Origin: Ardenticatenales bacterium
Lineage (GTDB): Bacteria; Chloroflexota; Anaerolineae; Promineifilales; Promineifilaceae
NCBI GenBank assembly: GCA_020634575.1
Contig: JACKBM010000023.1
Location: forward strand, 1-64,000
Direction of reading: 5' to 3'
DNA length: 64,000 nt
This document shows positions 9,066 through 17,612 of the stretch, piece after piece. The notes below the pieces were generated by a model, which saw nothing but the letters and a program-made list of their open reading frames with translations, made no database searches and had not been told where the DNA came from. Made by a program: the position numbers and the translations under genes. Within the stretch, counting starts at the first letter, position 1; every line of letters starts with the position of its first letter.

Positions 9066-10697
9066 CTAAGCGGCCGGTTGGGGTTCGATAGCGCCGCTCA
9101 GGGCCGACACCGTGCGTGCCAGGCTGGCCCCCAGCAGGTCAAATTTGCCCTGCCGCTCCACCGGCCGCTCCTCAGATTGATGGTCAAAGACTAGCCAACG
9201 GGGCGCAACCGCAGCGTAGGCCGGCCAGGGCAGCAGCGCCGGGCCATTGGGATCGCCATTGCGGGCAAAGCTGCTCCAACGCTGTTGCATTCGCTCAGCC
9301 AGCGCCAAATCAGCGTCGTCCATGGGCAGAATCGGCACCTGGCCGCCATGGACAAAGCTGAGTTCGGCCGCATGAAAGGCACCGCCTGTCTGTTTGGGGC
9401 TGGGCGGGACGCGGGCGAAGAGGTAGAGAAAGGTCGGGTTGCCCTGCTCGCTGTGATAGCGAGCGCAGAACGACGCTTTGGCGCCAAACATACTATCGCC
9501 CATGTAATCGATGTAGGCGTCCCAGCTAATTTGTTGCAGGCCGGGGTATAGTGACATCAACCTGGCCGCCTCCGGCCCGTGTGCTTCAGCCAGGAAGGCG
9601 GGCACGCGCTCGCCGGGTACGGGCACAGGTTTGGGAAATATGTTACGGAACAACGTCGCCTCGTCGGCGCAGACGCCGATGATGAGCGGGACCTGAGCTT
9701 GCTCGCCCCGGGCGAAGGCCACGAGCGGGCTGGCCGGCAAAATGTCGCCATCGATCACGGGGAAAAAGCCGTTCTCGGGGTGTGAGCGGTATTGAGCGTA
9801 CAGTTCGGTGGCCGACAGGGCACGCAGCCGGGGCAACTGATCCGGGCCGGTCAGCCCCATCTGGGCGGCAAATTCCTGTCCGTGCACCTCGGCGGCCGAG
9901 CGGCCGGCAAATGGCCGGCGCAGGTGAATGTGCTGGCCGCTGTTAGCCGGGCTCTGGGCGATGGCCTTGTGGAAGAGGCCGCGGGCGCGCGGTGCTGTGA
10001 GCAGATGCAGGATCGACTCACCCCCGGCCGATTGGCCAAAGATGGTGACGTTGTCCGGGTCGCCGCCAAACGCCGCGATATTGGCCTGGACCCATTCCAG
10101 CGCCGCGATCTGGTCCAGCAAGCCATAATTCCCGGAAATGCCGGCCGGCGACTCAGCCGAAAGTTCCGGATGGGCGAAAAAGCCCATGAGGCCGACCCGG
10201 TAGTTGATGGTAACAACCACGACGTCGTGCAGGGCCAGTGCCGGGCTATCGTAGAAAATGTCGCCACCACTGCCATCCTGATGATTGCCGCCATGTATCC
10301 AAAACATCACCGGCAGCCGGTCCGCTGGGTCCAGACGGGGCGAGCGGACGTTCAGGTAGAGGCAGTCCTCACTCTGGGCTGGCTTGGGCAGGAAGGGCAT
10401 CATCGCCTTGATAAAGCCGCGCCGTAGTGGGTTCCAGCCCTGGCCATCGATCAGGGCATTCATGAAGCGGCGCAGTTCGGCGGCGCGCTGGATGGCGGCT
10501 GGGCCAAACTTGTGGGCCGGCCGCACCCCAGCCCAGGCCGCAGCCGGCTGGGGCGGCTGCCAGCGTAGCGGGCCAACCGGCGGCGCCGCAAAAGGGATGC
10601 CGCGAAAGACGGCGCATTGCCCGTCCGCTTCCAACAAACCTTCAATTTGACCTGACTGTGTGGTGACGACCGGCCGGTCGTCGATCTCTGCTGCCAT
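9066..10697 (-). CDS. Type-B carboxylesterase/lipase family protein
   Basis: A 543-residue alpha/beta hydrolase. It has the oxyanion loop '[15 protein letters not shown]' and the nucleophile elbow 'FGQSAGGES', both typical of type-B carboxylesterases (para-nitrobenzyl esterase group). The N-terminus '[16 protein letters not shown]' is also diagnostic. The ATG at 10697 is preceded by GGAGGTGA. No signal peptide is seen. It is the first gene of a probable operon with GH127 and the FMN protein. It may remove ester groups from substituted sugars before the glycosidase acts, which is an inference from the neighbourhood. Confidence 0.9.
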   Translation of the reverse strand: MAAEIDDRPVVTTQSGQIEGLLEADGQCAVFRGIPFAAPPVGPLRWQPPQPAAAWAGVRPAHKFGPAAIQRAAELRRFMNALIDGQGWNPLRRGFIKAMMPFLPKPAQSEDCLYLNVRSPRLDPADRLPVMFWIHGGNHQDGSGGDIFYDSPALALHDVVVVTINYRVGLMGFFAHPELSAESPAGISGNYGLLDQIAALEWVQANIAAFGGDPDNVTIFGQSAGGESILHLLTAPRARGLFHKAIAQSPANSGQHIHLRRPFAGRSAAEVHGQEFAAQMGLTGPDQLPRLRALSATELYAQYRSHPENGFFPVIDGDILPASPLVAFARGEQAQVPLIIGVCADEATLFRNIFPKPVPVPGERVPAFLAEAHGPEAARLMSLYPGLQQISWDAYIDYMGDSMFGAKASFCARYHSEQGNPTFLYLFARVPPSPKQTGGAFHAAELSFVHGGQVPILPMDDADLALAERMQQRWSSFARNGDPNGPALLPWPAYAAVAPRWLVFDHQSEERPVERQGKFDLLGASLARTVSALSGAIEPQPAA

Positions 10698-10962
10698 CGC
10701 TCACCTCCATGCGCCTGACCCGGCAAATCCCGCTGTCCGGACCAGGCGGAGGATAGCAGCAGTCAGAAGCAGCGACAATAATCTGCCCGCTCCTTACCAG
10801 GGCACTATCGGCAAAAAACATAACAAAATCCAGACAAAAGTTGATCAATTTCCGAATACAATAGATCCAGTTGCCGATGAGCTGCGTCAAAGAGGGTGTA
10901 AGGCGCCTTACACAATTACCAACATGAAAAGAGATGTTGGCGGCTCATGGAGAACTAACGAT

Positions 10963-12474
10963 ATGTTTTGGCAAAAAAATCTACGCGGGTTGGTGCTGGC
11001 CCTCATCCTGGTACTGATCCTGGCCGCCTGTGGCGGCGAAGAAGCAACCCCGGAACCGGAACCGACTGAGGCGCCGGTAGCCGAACCAACTGAAGAAATG
11101 GAAGAACCCATGGCTGAAGAAGCGATGGAAGAAACGGCTGAACCTGAAGAAATGATGGACGAAGAAGCCATGGCGGATGAATTGCCGGGCACCATCGTCG
11201 ATATAGCTGTGGCTGACGGCCGCTTTGAAACGCTGGTTGCGGCTGTGACGGCGGCGGATCTGGCGGACACTCTGTCGAGTGAGGGGCCGTTTACGGTCTT
11301 TGCCCCGACTGACGACGCCTTTGCGGCCCTGCCTGAGGGAACAGTCGAGGCATTATTGGAAGATCCGGCCGGTGACCTGACCCAGATTCTCCTGTACCAC
11401 GTTGTCGAGGGGGTTGTGGATGCGGCGGCTGTCACAGGTCTGGAAAGCGCCATGACCGTTCAGGGTGAAGAGATCACGATTGCAGTTGAAGATGGCGCCG
11501 TTATCCTCAATGGAACGACCGAAGTCATCATCACCGATATCGTGGCCAGCAACGGCATTATCCACGTCATCGACTCGGTCCTGCTGCCGCCCAGCATGAT
11601 GGCTGAAGAGATGTTGCCTTCCATCGCCGAAATCGCGGTGGCTGACGGTAACTTTACGACGCTGGTTGCGGCGCTCGATGCGGCTGGCCTGGTCGAAACG
11701 CTGTCCGGCGAGGGTGAGTTCACCGTTTTTGCGCCGACCGATGAGGCGTTTGCTGCTTTGCCTGAGGGCACAGTTGAAGCGCTGCTGGAAGATCCGGCCG
11801 GTGCCCTGACCGACATCCTGCTCTATCACGTGGTTGAGGGGACCGTCATGGCAGAAACTGTCGTGACCCTGGATTCGGCGACCACTTTGCAAGGCGAGGA
11901 TATCACGATCGCCGTGACAGACGAGGGCGTGCTGCTGAACGACTCGGTGCTGGTCACGATGACCGATATCGCGGCGAGCAATGGCGTGATTCACGTTATC
12001 GACGGGGTTTTGCTGCCGCCTTCCATGAGTGCAACTGAGAGCAGCGACATGAGCATTGCTGAAATCGCTGTCGCTGATGGCAACTTCACAACCCTGGTAG
12101 CGGCGCTGGATGCGGCTGGACTGGTCGAGACCTTGTCTGGCGAGGGTGAGTTCACGGTTTTTGCGCCGACTGATGACGCCTTTGCAGCGCTGCCCGAGGG
12201 CACAATTGAAGCGCTGCTGGCAGATCCGGCCGGTGCTCTGACCGACATCCTGCTCTATCACGTGGTCGATGGGGTGGTACCGGCAGAAACAGTGGTCACG
12301 TTGACTGAGGCCACAACGCTGCAGGGTGAGCCAATCACCATCACTGTGACCGAAGACGGTGTTTTCCTGAACGATACCGTTCAGGTCATCGTAACGGACA
12401 TCATGGCCAGCAACGGCATCATCCATGTTATCGACATGGTCCTGCTGCCGCCTTCAATGGCCAGTAACGGCTAG
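10963..12474 (+). CDS. Lipoprotein with three fasciclin (FAS1) domains
   Basis: A 503-residue exported lipoprotein. The signal peptide starts 'MFWQKNLRG' and ends in lipobox 'LAAC'. A Glu/Pro/Met-rich acidic linker (about residues 27-75) follows, then three FAS1 domains (about 80-215, 220-355, 365-500), each with 'FTVFAPTD(D/E)AFAALPEGT', 'LLYHVV' and 'SNG(I/V)IHVID'. Repeats 2 and 3 are almost identical in protein but differ at many third codon positions, so the copies are old and held by selection. The ATG at 10963 has GGAG 10 nt upstream; an in-frame ATG at 10924 is less likely because it would push the signal peptide inward. It is probably a surface adhesion or matrix protein. Confidence 0.88.
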   Translation: MFWQKNLRGLVLALILVLILAACGGEEATPEPEPTEAPVAEPTEEMEEPMAEEAMEETAEPEEMMDEEAMADELPGTIVDIAVADGRFETLVAAVTAADLADTLSSEGPFTVFAPTDDAFAALPEGTVEALLEDPAGDLTQILLYHVVEGVVDAAAVTGLESAMTVQGEEITIAVEDGAVILNGTTEVIITDIVASNGIIHVIDSVLLPPSMMAEEMLPSIAEIAVADGNFTTLVAALDAAGLVETLSGEGEFTVFAPTDEAFAALPEGTVEALLEDPAGALTDILLYHVVEGTVMAETVVTLDSATTLQGEDITIAVTDEGVLLNDSVLVTMTDIAASNGVIHVIDGVLLPPSMSATESSDMSIAEIAVADGNFTTLVAALDAAGLVETLSGEGEFTVFAPTDDAFAALPEGTIEALLADPAGALTDILLYHVVDGVVPAETVVTLTEATTLQGEPITITVTEDGVFLNDTVQVIVTDIMASNGIIHVIDMVLLPPSMASNG

Positions 12475-12492
12475 AACCTGATCATGGTTATA

Positions 12493-12570
12493 GCTGCCCG
12501 ATGAATGGGTGCAAGCTCATTCATACCTCTTATGGGCATGGTGCGGAACGGGCGCCGCACCATTGCCCAT
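12493..12570 (+). ncRNA. Two-hairpin RNA-like element, copy A
   Basis: After GCTGCCC comes hairpin 1 (ATGAATG, 12501-12507, with CATTCAT, 12518-12524, extended by G-T and G-C pairs). An ACC linker follows, then hairpin 2 (12532-12546 with 12555-12570, 15 pairs and one bulge). Hairpin 2 has the 8-nt loop AACGGGCG, which is identical in copy B. Stem positions differ between the copies while pairing is kept, so selection on structure is likely. It lies 3' of the fasciclin gene. I do not recognise it as a known riboswitch. Confidence 0.6.
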
Positions 12571-12605
12571 AGGTAGGTCAACCGGCCGGAACCAGCAACA
12601 AGGTT

Positions 12606-12682
12606 GCGGCCCATAGATGAATAGGTTTCGGCCTATTCATACCCTCCTGAGGGGTAGGACGGAACGGGCGCCGTCCTGCCCC
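12606..12682 (+). ncRNA. Two-hairpin RNA-like element, copy B
   Basis: This is the second copy, starting with GCGGCCC. Hairpin 1 is ATGAATAGG (12617-12625) with CCTATTCAT (12632-12640), a perfect 9-bp stem. After an ACC linker, hairpin 2 is 12651-12662 with 12671-12682 and the same AACGGGCG loop as copy A. It lies 116 bp after copy A. Its second hairpin also serves as a terminator. Confidence 0.6.
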
Positions 12683-12688
12683 TTTTTT
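12651..12688 (+). terminator. Rho-independent terminator at end of fasciclin transcript
   Basis: A 12-bp stem with one G-U pair (12651-12662 with 12671-12682), loop AACGGGCG, then six T (12683-12688). It is the last hairpin of RNA-like copy B. Confidence 0.8.
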
Positions 12689-12706
12689 ACTCCTGCTCTT
12701 CTAAAC

Positions 12707-12744
12707 GAAAGAGCGACACCACCCGCAGGTGATGCCGCTCTTCC
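12707..12744. terminator. Hairpin near the 3' end of the cupredoxin gene
   Basis: AAGAGCG (12709-12715) pairs with CGCTCTT (12736-12742), enclosing an inner hairpin CACC-CGCA-GGTG (12720-12731). It lies about 60 bp beyond the stop of the minus-strand cupredoxin gene and may end its transcript, although no long T run follows. Confidence 0.4.
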
Positions 12745-12803
12745 ATAGGGAGAACGTCATTGGTGGTCACCGTCGAATCGGAAAACAGTGACCTCCGCTA
12801 ACT

Positions 12804-13259
12804 TTATTTCACTTCTAATCGACCTTGCATGCTGGGATAATGGCCCGCCACCGTGCAAATCACAACGTATTCACCGGGCTCTGTCGGGGCGAAGAACGAT
12901 TCTCTGAACTCTGTCCCTGGTTCCAATAGGCCAGCCTGGTAAAAGATAAGATCTGCATTTGCTTCGCTGTCAAAAGTTGCCGGCAATTCGGCATCTTTGT
13001 TGATCACAGCCCAATTGTGCTGTGACGTACCATTGTTGGTGATTTCCAGTACAACGCGACCGTCTGCGAAGGCCTCCCACTTTGGCGGATTATCCATATT
13101 GTCCGGGGTCGAACCATAATAGATGTCGTTCTGGACGATCTCAAGGGTCACCGATTCTGGCCCAGAGCTTTCCTCCGACTCGGTGTCACCACCGCCGCCA
13201 CAGGCGACAAGGAAGGCGATGGCCAACAGGGCGCTTACTGACAATATCCGATATTTCAT
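12804..13259 (-). CDS. Auracyanin-like blue copper lipoprotein
   Basis: A 151-residue cupredoxin. The signal peptide ends in lipobox 'LVAC' (Cys20), followed by a Gly/Glu/Ser linker and a copper domain at about 38-151. The type-1 copper ligands have azurin spacing: His81 in 'TSQHNW', then Cys135, His140 and Met144 in 'CTVAGHYPSM'. In phototrophic Chloroflexota, auracyanins carry electrons between the alternative complex III and the reaction-centre cytochrome. The lipid anchor and the nearby photosynthesis genes support that role here, though it remains an inference. AAGGAG lies before the ATG. Confidence 0.85.
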   Translation of the reverse strand: MKYRILSVSALLAIAFLVACGGGGDTESEESSGPESVTLEIVQNDIYYGSTPDNMDNPPKWEAFADGRVVLEITNNGTSQHNWAVINKDAELPATFDSEANADLIFYQAGLLEPGTEFRESFFAPTEPGEYVVICTVAGHYPSMQGRLEVK

Positions 13260-13380
13260 CTTTCATCTCCTTACGTATTGCATGCCTAACTGCCAATGAA
13301 CTCATTCTACGCTCATCTCATCGGCTTGTCTAGGAAATGTTTATGTTTCATCAAGGTTGCAGCCGAAATACATGGACAAA

Positions 13381-14181
13381 TCATGCTGCGTGGCCCCAGT
13401 TCCCGGTCGTGACGGTGAAGTTAAACCGACGAGTCACCGGCAGTTGCGCGTCAAGATCTGCCCAGGTAGCGGACGCATATGCCTGCAACCTGGCGAAGAG
13501 CTGGTCAAAAATGGGTTGCGGAAACATCCAGCTTTCGGCATCCATCCGTTGCTCGATCAAGTGCAATCGCTCGTTTGGGCTCAGCCAGGTTGTCCATTCA
13601 GCCGCGATCATTGTCTGTTTTGCGGTCGCCCCCATGGCGTCCCAGAACGATTCCTTGGCGATGCCGGCGGCTGGCGGGCGGGCGTCGGGGTAAAGTGCCA
13701 TGGCTTGCCGGCGCAGCTCGTCTCGCAACCGGCCGGTCACTGATTCCGGATCAATCCAGTCATCCCCCTGGATGAAGACGCCGCCAGGGCGCAGGACCCG
13801 GACACATTCGCGCACGACCTGCTGCCAATCCGTTGCCAGGTGCAGCACATGGACGGCCATGACGGCGTCAAAATGCTGCGCGGGCATTGGGAGTTGATGC
13901 ATGTCAGCCTGGAGCAGGGCGAAAGGTGCCTGGTCGGCCAGCGCTCGCTTGACTTCGGCCAGCATATTGCCGGACAGATCCAGGCCGACGACCCGGCAGC
14001 CTGCCTCTGTTGCAGGCCGAGCGATCCGGCCGGTGCCAACCCCAATCTCAAGAATGTCGGCGCCGGCGCCTGCCAGATCGACGATGGCAGCGCCAATTTG
14101 CCGGGAAACTTCAGCCGGATGTCGCCGTTGTTCCTCATATTGGCGAGCCACGCGCTCATCAAAGGAAAAGTCGAATTTCAT
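13381..14181 (-). CDS. Class I SAM-dependent methyltransferase
   Basis: A 266-residue protein with the SAM-binding glycine motif 'ILEIGVGTGRIA' (about residues 43-54), acidic loop 'VVGLDLSGNML' and post-motif 'FDAVMAVHVLHL'. The best family match by pattern is the UbiE/COQ5-like methyltransferases. It lies 8 bp downstream of the PucC-like gene on the same strand, so a photosynthesis-related substrate (quinone or pigment) is possible but not shown. It lacks the N-terminal pattern I expect for BchM, so I do not call it that. Confidence 0.8.
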   Translation of the reverse strand: MKFDFSFDERVARQYEEQRRHPAEVSRQIGAAIVDLAGAGADILEIGVGTGRIARPATEAGCRVVGLDLSGNMLAEVKRALADQAPFALLQADMHQLPMPAQHFDAVMAVHVLHLATDWQQVVRECVRVLRPGGVFIQGDDWIDPESVTGRLRDELRRQAMALYPDARPPAAGIAKESFWDAMGATAKQTMIAAEWTTWLSPNERLHLIEQRMDAESWMFPQPIFDQLFARLQAYASATWADLDAQLPVTRRFNFTVTTGNWGHAA

Positions 14182-14189
14182 CTGAATGT

Positions 14190-15572
14190 TTACCCGACTT
14201 CCATGGCCCGCAGGGCGTCGACATGGGAAAGTGAGGCGTCATGGCTGGCCCGGAAACGGCTGATGCTGATGCGCCACAGCACAACGGCAGCCATGATCAT
14301 ACCGGTTGCTTCAATGCCATAGATCAGACTGTAGGCAACATTGGGCGCCAGGACGCCGGACTCGATCAAGCCCGTATGCAAGGCGCCGCCACTGAAGGAA
14401 GCAGCCCCGTTGCCAAAAGCCTGGGCCATGCCCCATAGGCCCATGAACAGCCCCGTGGCACCTTCGACGGTCATATCCATCATCATCGAGAGGGCGCCGA
14501 CATTAAAGAAACCAGTGAACAGCCCCATAATGACCAGAGCAGGGAAGACCATGCCCACCTGCCGGCTCATAGCGGCGGTGGCGAGCATGACCATACCGGC
14601 TGCAGTGCCCACACAGCCAGCCAGGGTGATGGTTCGCTTTGATATGGAAAAGACGGCGCTGGCGGCGCCCATCAGCAGCATGCCAAGGAGGACGCCGCCC
14701 CCCCACATCGGTTGAAAGCGGGTGGTTTCTGTCACCGGCATATTAAAGACTTCGGCCCCGAAGACCTCGAGGATATTGTCCTGTAGAAAGATGGAGAAGA
14801 TGGCGACGAAGACAAAAATGAAAAACCCTTTCGCCTGGGGGTTGGTGCGCAGGATAGCCAGGGCTGCCTGGATGGCGTTCCCTTCAGGCGCAGCGGCCGT
14901 AGCCTGGTCGATCGCCTTCGCCAATTCTGAACCACTGAGACGTTTCTCCATGCCCACTGTTCCGAGCAAAATGGAGATAATGACGATAAAGGGTGTCAGA
15001 TTATAGAGTCGCTGCATCGCTTCCAGACTATATTCTGGGCGTACGATGTTGAAGACAATGGCCGAGAGAATGGAGCTAAGGATCGTAAAGGTCCAGACCA
15101 CGGAAATGACAGCGCCACGCGAGCGAGGCTCTGTTACTTCGGCAATGAGGGAATGATGGGCATCACCCATAAAGGCGATGGCGATGCCATAAAGAATGAG
15201 CAAAATGAAACCAGTTGCAATTGCCCCGCCAGAGCCGGCGCCAATGTTATGCACTGTTTGCGGCAACCAGAGGAAGATCAGGCTGGCGACGATACCGCCA
15301 AAAAGAAGATACGGGGTGCGCCGTAAGCCCAGGATGGGATGTCTATCAGCAAACCGGCCGGAGATGACCTGGAAGGGGGAGAGAAAATAATGCAGCGATA
15401 ACATCGCCGTGATCAATATGGCGGCGATGCCCAACTCGACAATCGCAATGCGATTAAAGTCGATTGTCAAGATGGCGAACATCCAACCAACGCCCAGTTT
15501 GGGTAGGGCCAGTCGAAACGTCTTGATGACACTGACAAGAAACCTAAGCACTTTCCCTAGCACACGATTCAT
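14190..15572 (-). CDS. PucC/LhaA-family MFS protein (light-harvesting assembly), copy 1
   Basis: A 460-residue membrane protein with about 12 segments. The family signature is visible as 'DFNRIAIVELGI' and 'GRFADRHPILGLRRTPY', typical of the BCH2/PucC branch of the major facilitator superfamily, which helps build antenna complexes or moves pigments. AAGGAGAG precedes the ATG at 15572. A second, distinct family member lies at 33782. The 594-bp gap upstream suggests its own regulated promoter. Confidence 0.85.
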   Translation of the reverse strand: MNRVLGKVLRFLVSVIKTFRLALPKLGVGWMFAILTIDFNRIAIVELGIAAILITAMLSLHYFLSPFQVISGRFADRHPILGLRRTPYLLFGGIVASLIFLWLPQTVHNIGAGSGGAIATGFILLILYGIAIAFMGDAHHSLIAEVTEPRSRGAVISVVWTFTILSSILSAIVFNIVRPEYSLEAMQRLYNLTPFIVIISILLGTVGMEKRLSGSELAKAIDQATAAAPEGNAIQAALAILRTNPQAKGFFIFVFVAIFSIFLQDNILEVFGAEVFNMPVTETTRFQPMWGGGVLLGMLLMGAASAVFSISKRTITLAGCVGTAAGMVMLATAAMSRQVGMVFPALVIMGLFTGFFNVGALSMMMDMTVEGATGLFMGLWGMAQAFGNGAASFSGGALHTGLIESGVLAPNVAYSLIYGIEATGMIMAAVVLWRISISRFRASHDASLSHVDALRAMEVG

Positions 15573-16166
15573 GTTCCACTCTCCTTAGATGTTTATGCTG
15601 ACGGGCACTGAAGCCTGCCTTCAGTACCGGCCAACGGCCGCCCAGGATCGGGGAGAATCGCCAAAGTTGACAATAAGGTGATTTACCTTTCAAAGGACAG
15701 CGATCCACCGAATGTCTGGTTCGGTGCAAAACCAGACCCTGTGCGATGAGAAAAGCCTCATGAATCTGCAGACTGTTTCAGTAACCTGTAATGGACCCCA
15801 CGGCAATTTCTGGGCAGACCATTTAGCCAACACGTTTCCATGTGATAAAGCATGGTGCGCCAGGGACAAGTGAGCGCTACCGCTATCAGAGAAACAGTTG
15901 TCAATGTGCTCAGACTGCCGCAAAGCCAATCTTACAATTTAACTGAAGCGAGCAGATCCAATTGCTGGACGATTATAGCCAACTGGTTTACATTAACAAA
16001 ATCTAACAGAAACCTGAGTATTTGATGACATAAATCCGGATAGCTGAGGAATTATTGACCGCCTCGCTGGCGCAAGCCCAGGATCAGCTCATCAAATATG
16101 TTTTCTGACAATGCCGCAAGCGGGTCTGGGTTTTAAGTCGGTTTGAGGTTAAGGCAGAAAGGTTCT
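15573..16166. other. Long intergenic region upstream of the PucC-like gene
   Basis: 594 bp with no convincing gene; the short ORFs lack ribosome sites or recognisable patterns. On the minus strand there is a perfect TTGACA (15904-15899), but I see no good -10 at the usual distance. The part at 15930-16040 is AT-rich. It should contain the promoter and a long leader for the PucC-like gene, and the downstream end of the regulator transcript. Confidence 0.6.
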
Positions 16167-17492
16167 TCAGGTTGACCAGGTATAGTTCGCTGCCGCCAGG
16201 TTCGCCAACCAGGTGGTTACAATGTCACTATTCTCTTCCAGGACGGTCTGGCAGGCCTGATGATAGGTATGCAGAAAAGTTCGCTGCATGGCGAAGGTAA
16301 TCCCATGATTTTCCATCAGATGCTGCGTCAGGGTCAGTTCCGAGTCCAGGAGGTGGATATCGCCGAGTTTGAGAGCTGCCAATATGCTCTCTTTGAAGCG
16401 ATGGCTTGTGCCTTCCAGAAATTGCTGAGGAATACCGCTACCGTTCATAGCTTGCATCATCTCGTAGCTGATCAGACTGTGACTGGAGATGAAATGATGG
16501 ATATTATGCTGGTAAGCGAGCGGCAAAGGGCGCGCCCGGTACATGGGTGGCTTTTCGATCAGGAGCTTGTTGATGATCGGGACTGCATCCTCAATCGACT
16601 GCCCGAGAAAATGTCCGGTTACATATCGCGACAGGCCGGGCACTCGATTGAAGATCGAGCCACCATAAGCGGTTGGTATGCCAATTTGGGCCAGGGCCTC
16701 GGTCGCCTCAGCCAGGTTGGCAGCGGTTTCCAGTCGCTGAGCCGCCAATATGACCAGGTCTGGTTTGACTTCCCTGGCAGCCGTTTCAATCTCGGTGACT
16801 GGTGTTTTGGCGCCCAGGTAGACAACCTGCAATCCCTGATAGCGCAGGAGAAGGGCCAGCAGCAAGAGGCTGATGGTATGTTCTTCTCGTGGTGGGCAGG
16901 CGAGCAACAACCGGATTGGGCGCGTTGGCACTGGTGCGGTGTTTAGCAGGGTGTTGAACTTCTCGATGCATTTGGCCGACGCAAAATGCTCTTGAGGTAC
17001 CGAAACCTGGTTACTGAACCAGAGCTCCCCAATTTCATGAATGCCCTGGAGGAGGATGTCATGGCAGACCGTTTTGATAGGGAACAACGCAAATGCTTGC
17101 GACAGATATTTGTCGGTTGCTTCATGATCAAACTGCAAACACGCGCCTATCCAGCCATTTCGCAAGTTGGTCAGATTGTCCGTTGGGCCCAGTGCGGGCA
17201 GGGGGACTACTTCTGGCACGGCTTGAAAAAGGAGTGGATCCTGGCCACGATTTTCCAGCGAAAGCCAGAGTTCGGCTGCCCGGCGGATAGTAAAACCTTC
17301 ATCAATGCGGGCCAGCAGCCAGAGAATAATGTCAATATCCTGTTGGGTATAAAGTCTCTGGTTGCCCTTGCTACGTGCCGGCCGCGGCAAGCCGTACTTT
17401 TTTTCCCAGGCACGAAGCGTATGCGCCTTGACTCCTGTTTGGGCCAGGACTGCCTTGAGGTTAAAAGTAGGAGCTTCGTGCGTTGATGACAT
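16167..17492 (-). CDS. MerR-family regulator with cobalamin-binding domain (CarH/LitR-like photoreceptor)
   Basis: A 441-residue regulator. The N-terminal MerR helix-turn-helix is 'KAHTLRAWEKKYGLPRPAR' (about 22-40). A helical cap follows with Trp158, Glu168 and His169 in the W-x9-EH arrangement known from CarH, where it holds adenosylcobalamin. The Rossmann-like B12 domain has 'EEHTIS' with His205, 36 residues after His169, close to the spacing of the lower-axial His in CarH; the usual Gly of ExHxxG is Ser208. A C-terminal extension of about 110 residues is not typical of short CarH proteins. It is divergent from crtB, so light-dependent repression of carotenoid or photosynthesis genes is likely. 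Confidence 0.82.
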   Translation of the reverse strand: MSSTHEAPTFNLKAVLAQTGVKAHTLRAWEKKYGLPRPARSKGNQRLYTQQDIDIILWLLARIDEGFTIRRAAELWLSLENRGQDPLLFQAVPEVVPLPALGPTDNLTNLRNGWIGACLQFDHEATDKYLSQAFALFPIKTVCHDILLQGIHEIGELWFSNQVSVPQEHFASAKCIEKFNTLLNTAPVPTRPIRLLLACPPREEHTISLLLLALLLRYQGLQVVYLGAKTPVTEIETAAREVKPDLVILAAQRLETAANLAEATEALAQIGIPTAYGGSIFNRVPGLSRYVTGHFLGQSIEDAVPIINKLLIEKPPMYRARPLPLAYQHNIHHFISSHSLISYEMMQAMNGSGIPQQFLEGTSHRFKESILAALKLGDIHLLDSELTLTQHLMENHGITFAMQRTFLHTYHQACQTVLEENSDIVTTWLANLAAANYTWST

Positions 17493-17523
17493 TAATTTGA
17501 TTGGCTGTTGGGAAAAAGCTAAA

Positions 17524-17553
17524 TTGAGTTGTCAGATTTACCTTACATATAAT
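17524..17553 (+). promoter_or_regulatory. Promoter of crtB
   Basis: TTGAGT (17524-17529), an 18-bp spacer and a perfect TATAAT (17548-17553), 60 bp before the crtB start. It lies in the 120-bp divergent space shared with the CarH-like regulator, so both genes can be controlled from one operator. Confidence 0.65.
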
Positions 17554-17612
17554 CCATCTATTTTAGCACACGAACAGGTCAAAGACCTAGCCGCTCTTCG
17601 CAAGGACCCGGA

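Larger units (their letters stand above)
12475..12803. other. Convergent intergenic region rich in RNA-like hairpins
   Basis: No gene is seen in these 329 bp between the convergent fasciclin and cupredoxin genes. They hold two copies of a two-hairpin element (12493-12570 and 12606-12682), the second ending in a T run, and a third unrelated hairpin at 12707-12744. Confidence 0.8.

Noticed and set aside
11353..12426. Long minus-strand ORF (357 codons) opposite the fasciclin gene
   Set aside because: It is a shadow of the repetitive GC-rich coding strand. It has no ribosome site or recognisable domain, while the plus strand encodes three clear FAS1 domains.
13381..14181. Assignment of the methyltransferase as BchM
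   Set aside because: It has a generic UbiE-like SAM pattern and lacks the N-terminal region expected of Mg-protoporphyrin methyltransferase. Nearness to the cluster alone is not enough.
15882..15904. Minus-strand TTGACAAC...GATAGC as a second copy of the puf promoter
   Set aside because: The first eight bases match the puf promoter, but the distance to the GATA element differs (11 against 14 nt) and the dyad is not kept, so a shared promoter type is not supported.
15690..15929. 79-codon minus-strand ORF upstream of the PucC-like gene
   Set aside because: There is no ribosome site, no domain, and its composition is unlike neighbouring genes. It is more likely part of the promoter and leader region.
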